Assembly: GCA_946481195.1 (NCBI GenBank)
Contig: CAMLNG010000227.1
Location: forward strand, 1-6,424
Source of the DNA: an uncultured Chromatiaceae bacterium
Lineage (GTDB): Bacteria; Pseudomonadota; Gammaproteobacteria; Enterobacterales; Alteromonadaceae
Reading direction: 5' to 3'
Length of the DNA stretch: 6,424 nt
Shown: in pieces, positions 5,845 through 6,424 of the stretch
Layout: the number at the start of each line of letters is the position of its first letter
Numbering within the stretch: the first letter of the stretch is position 1
Notes under the pieces: generated by a model
The model's database searches: none
What the model was told of the DNA's origin: nothing
The model's input: the letters and a program-made list of their open reading frames with translations, nothing else
Translations under genes and position numbers: made by a program

Positions 5845-6424
5845 TCATTTTGCAGCAATTGCTGTGGGTTTTCGCTGCAGTTGCCACCACAATAACGGGG
5901 TACTCAACAGAATAATCAGCAGGGCATACCACAACAATGTGCCTAGTGTTGCCATCAATCCCAAACACAGCAGTGCGCTGATAGCAGCCGTCAGCCGGAA
6001 ACGCGCCGGCAATAACTTAAATGCCGCCAGCATCGACATCAGGTAAATCACCGCAAACACACCATTGACCCAGCCAATCAAGGCTTCCAGCTGCTGACTA
6101 AAAGGCGACGACCCCAGGATCACCAGCGCCATCAGGCCGATGATCAAATACAGAGCCCGCTCTGGCACCTGCTGTCGGTTCAGCGGCTGAAACCAGGCTG
6201 GTAACACGCCTTGCTGACTGAAACTCCAGGTCAGCCGGGCCACGCTGGCGGTGTAGACATTGACCGTCGCCAGGCCGCTGCATAGACCAAGGATGCCAAT
6301 GACCCATTGGCCATAACCGCCGCAAAGCCGGTCAAAGGCCTGCGCCATAGTCAGCGATTCACCGGGCGCCGCTAAAGCCCAGAGCAGCGCGCTGCAGCCT
6401 AGATAAATCAAGCCGACCAGCAAC
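5845..6424 (-). CDS. yjeH: YjeH-like APC-superfamily amino-acid exporter, C-terminal part
   Basis: About 193 codons of the C-terminal half are present; the N-terminus lies beyond the right edge, so the apparent first Met is an internal Leu (TTG) codon. The translation lines up with my recollection of E. coli YjeH, an inner-membrane exporter of methionine and branched-chain amino acids of about 418 residues. Matching blocks, in fragment numbering, are LVGLIYLGCSALL (2-14), ATVNVYTASVARLTWS (52-67), LIGWVNGVFAVIYLMSMLAAFKLL (115-138) followed by RFRL, and the final YALLIILL (166-173). Five or six transmembrane helices are visible, consistent with helices 8-12 of a 12-helix carrier. The tail is short and basic (QLQRKPTAIAAK). 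No terminator is seen after the stop, so some read-through into the downstream barrel-protein gene is possible. Substrate is inferred from the homologue only. Confidence 0.85.
   Translation of the reverse strand, partial: LLVGLIYLGCSALLWALAAPGESLTMAQAFDRLCGGYGQWVIGILGLCSGLATVNVYTASVARLTWSFSQQGVLPAWFQPLNRQQVPERALYLIIGLMALVILGSSPFSQQLEALIGWVNGVFAVIYLMSMLAAFKLLPARFRLTAAISALLCLGLMATLGTLLWYALLIILLSTPLLWWQLQRKPTAIAAK

Noticed and set aside
5853..5864. Perfect 12-bp palindrome CAGCAATTGCTG near the end of the YjeH-like gene
   Set aside because: It lies within the coding sequence and is not followed by a T-run on the minus strand, so it is not a terminator; probably chance.

Overview
The window looks like ordinary chromosome of a Gram-negative gammaproteobacterium. 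It encodes a lipoprotein signal peptide, an 8-stranded outer-membrane barrel protein ending in Phe, and a YjeH-type permease. Protein style and moderate GC recall Alteromonadales such as Rheinheimera or Alishewanella; this is an impression, not a database result. No rRNA, tRNA, CRISPR array, insertion sequence or phage gene was seen.

Layout, left to right. A small two-helix membrane protein (59-289, +) converges with a drug/metabolite MFS exporter (306-1538, -). Next is a DUF1993 protein (1655-2170, -) with its own intrinsic terminator at 1598-1634. A 159-bp divergent control region with a direct repeat and a dyad separates it from a LysE/RhtB amino-acid exporter (2330-2956, +). A strong two-way terminator (2985-3018) lies between that exporter and a large S9 prolyl-oligopeptidase-type lipoprotein (3030-4946, -). 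Upstream of the peptidase is a 210-bp control region with two inverted repeats and, at its far end, the terminator (5112-5140) of a small outer-membrane barrel protein (5158-5715, -). The right edge cuts a YjeH-like amino-acid exporter, of which only the C-terminal half is present (5845-6424, -).

Most genes appear to be single transcription units: three have clear intrinsic terminators and nearly every gap is large enough for a promoter. A loose theme is export and peptide/amino-acid handling: an S9 peptidase predicted in the cell envelope, LysE-type and YjeH-type amino-acid exporters, an MFS exporter and an outer-membrane protein. Nothing shows that they form one system. No convincing new biological system was found. 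The best leads are operator-like repeats in the two control regions and the uncharacterised small membrane protein.
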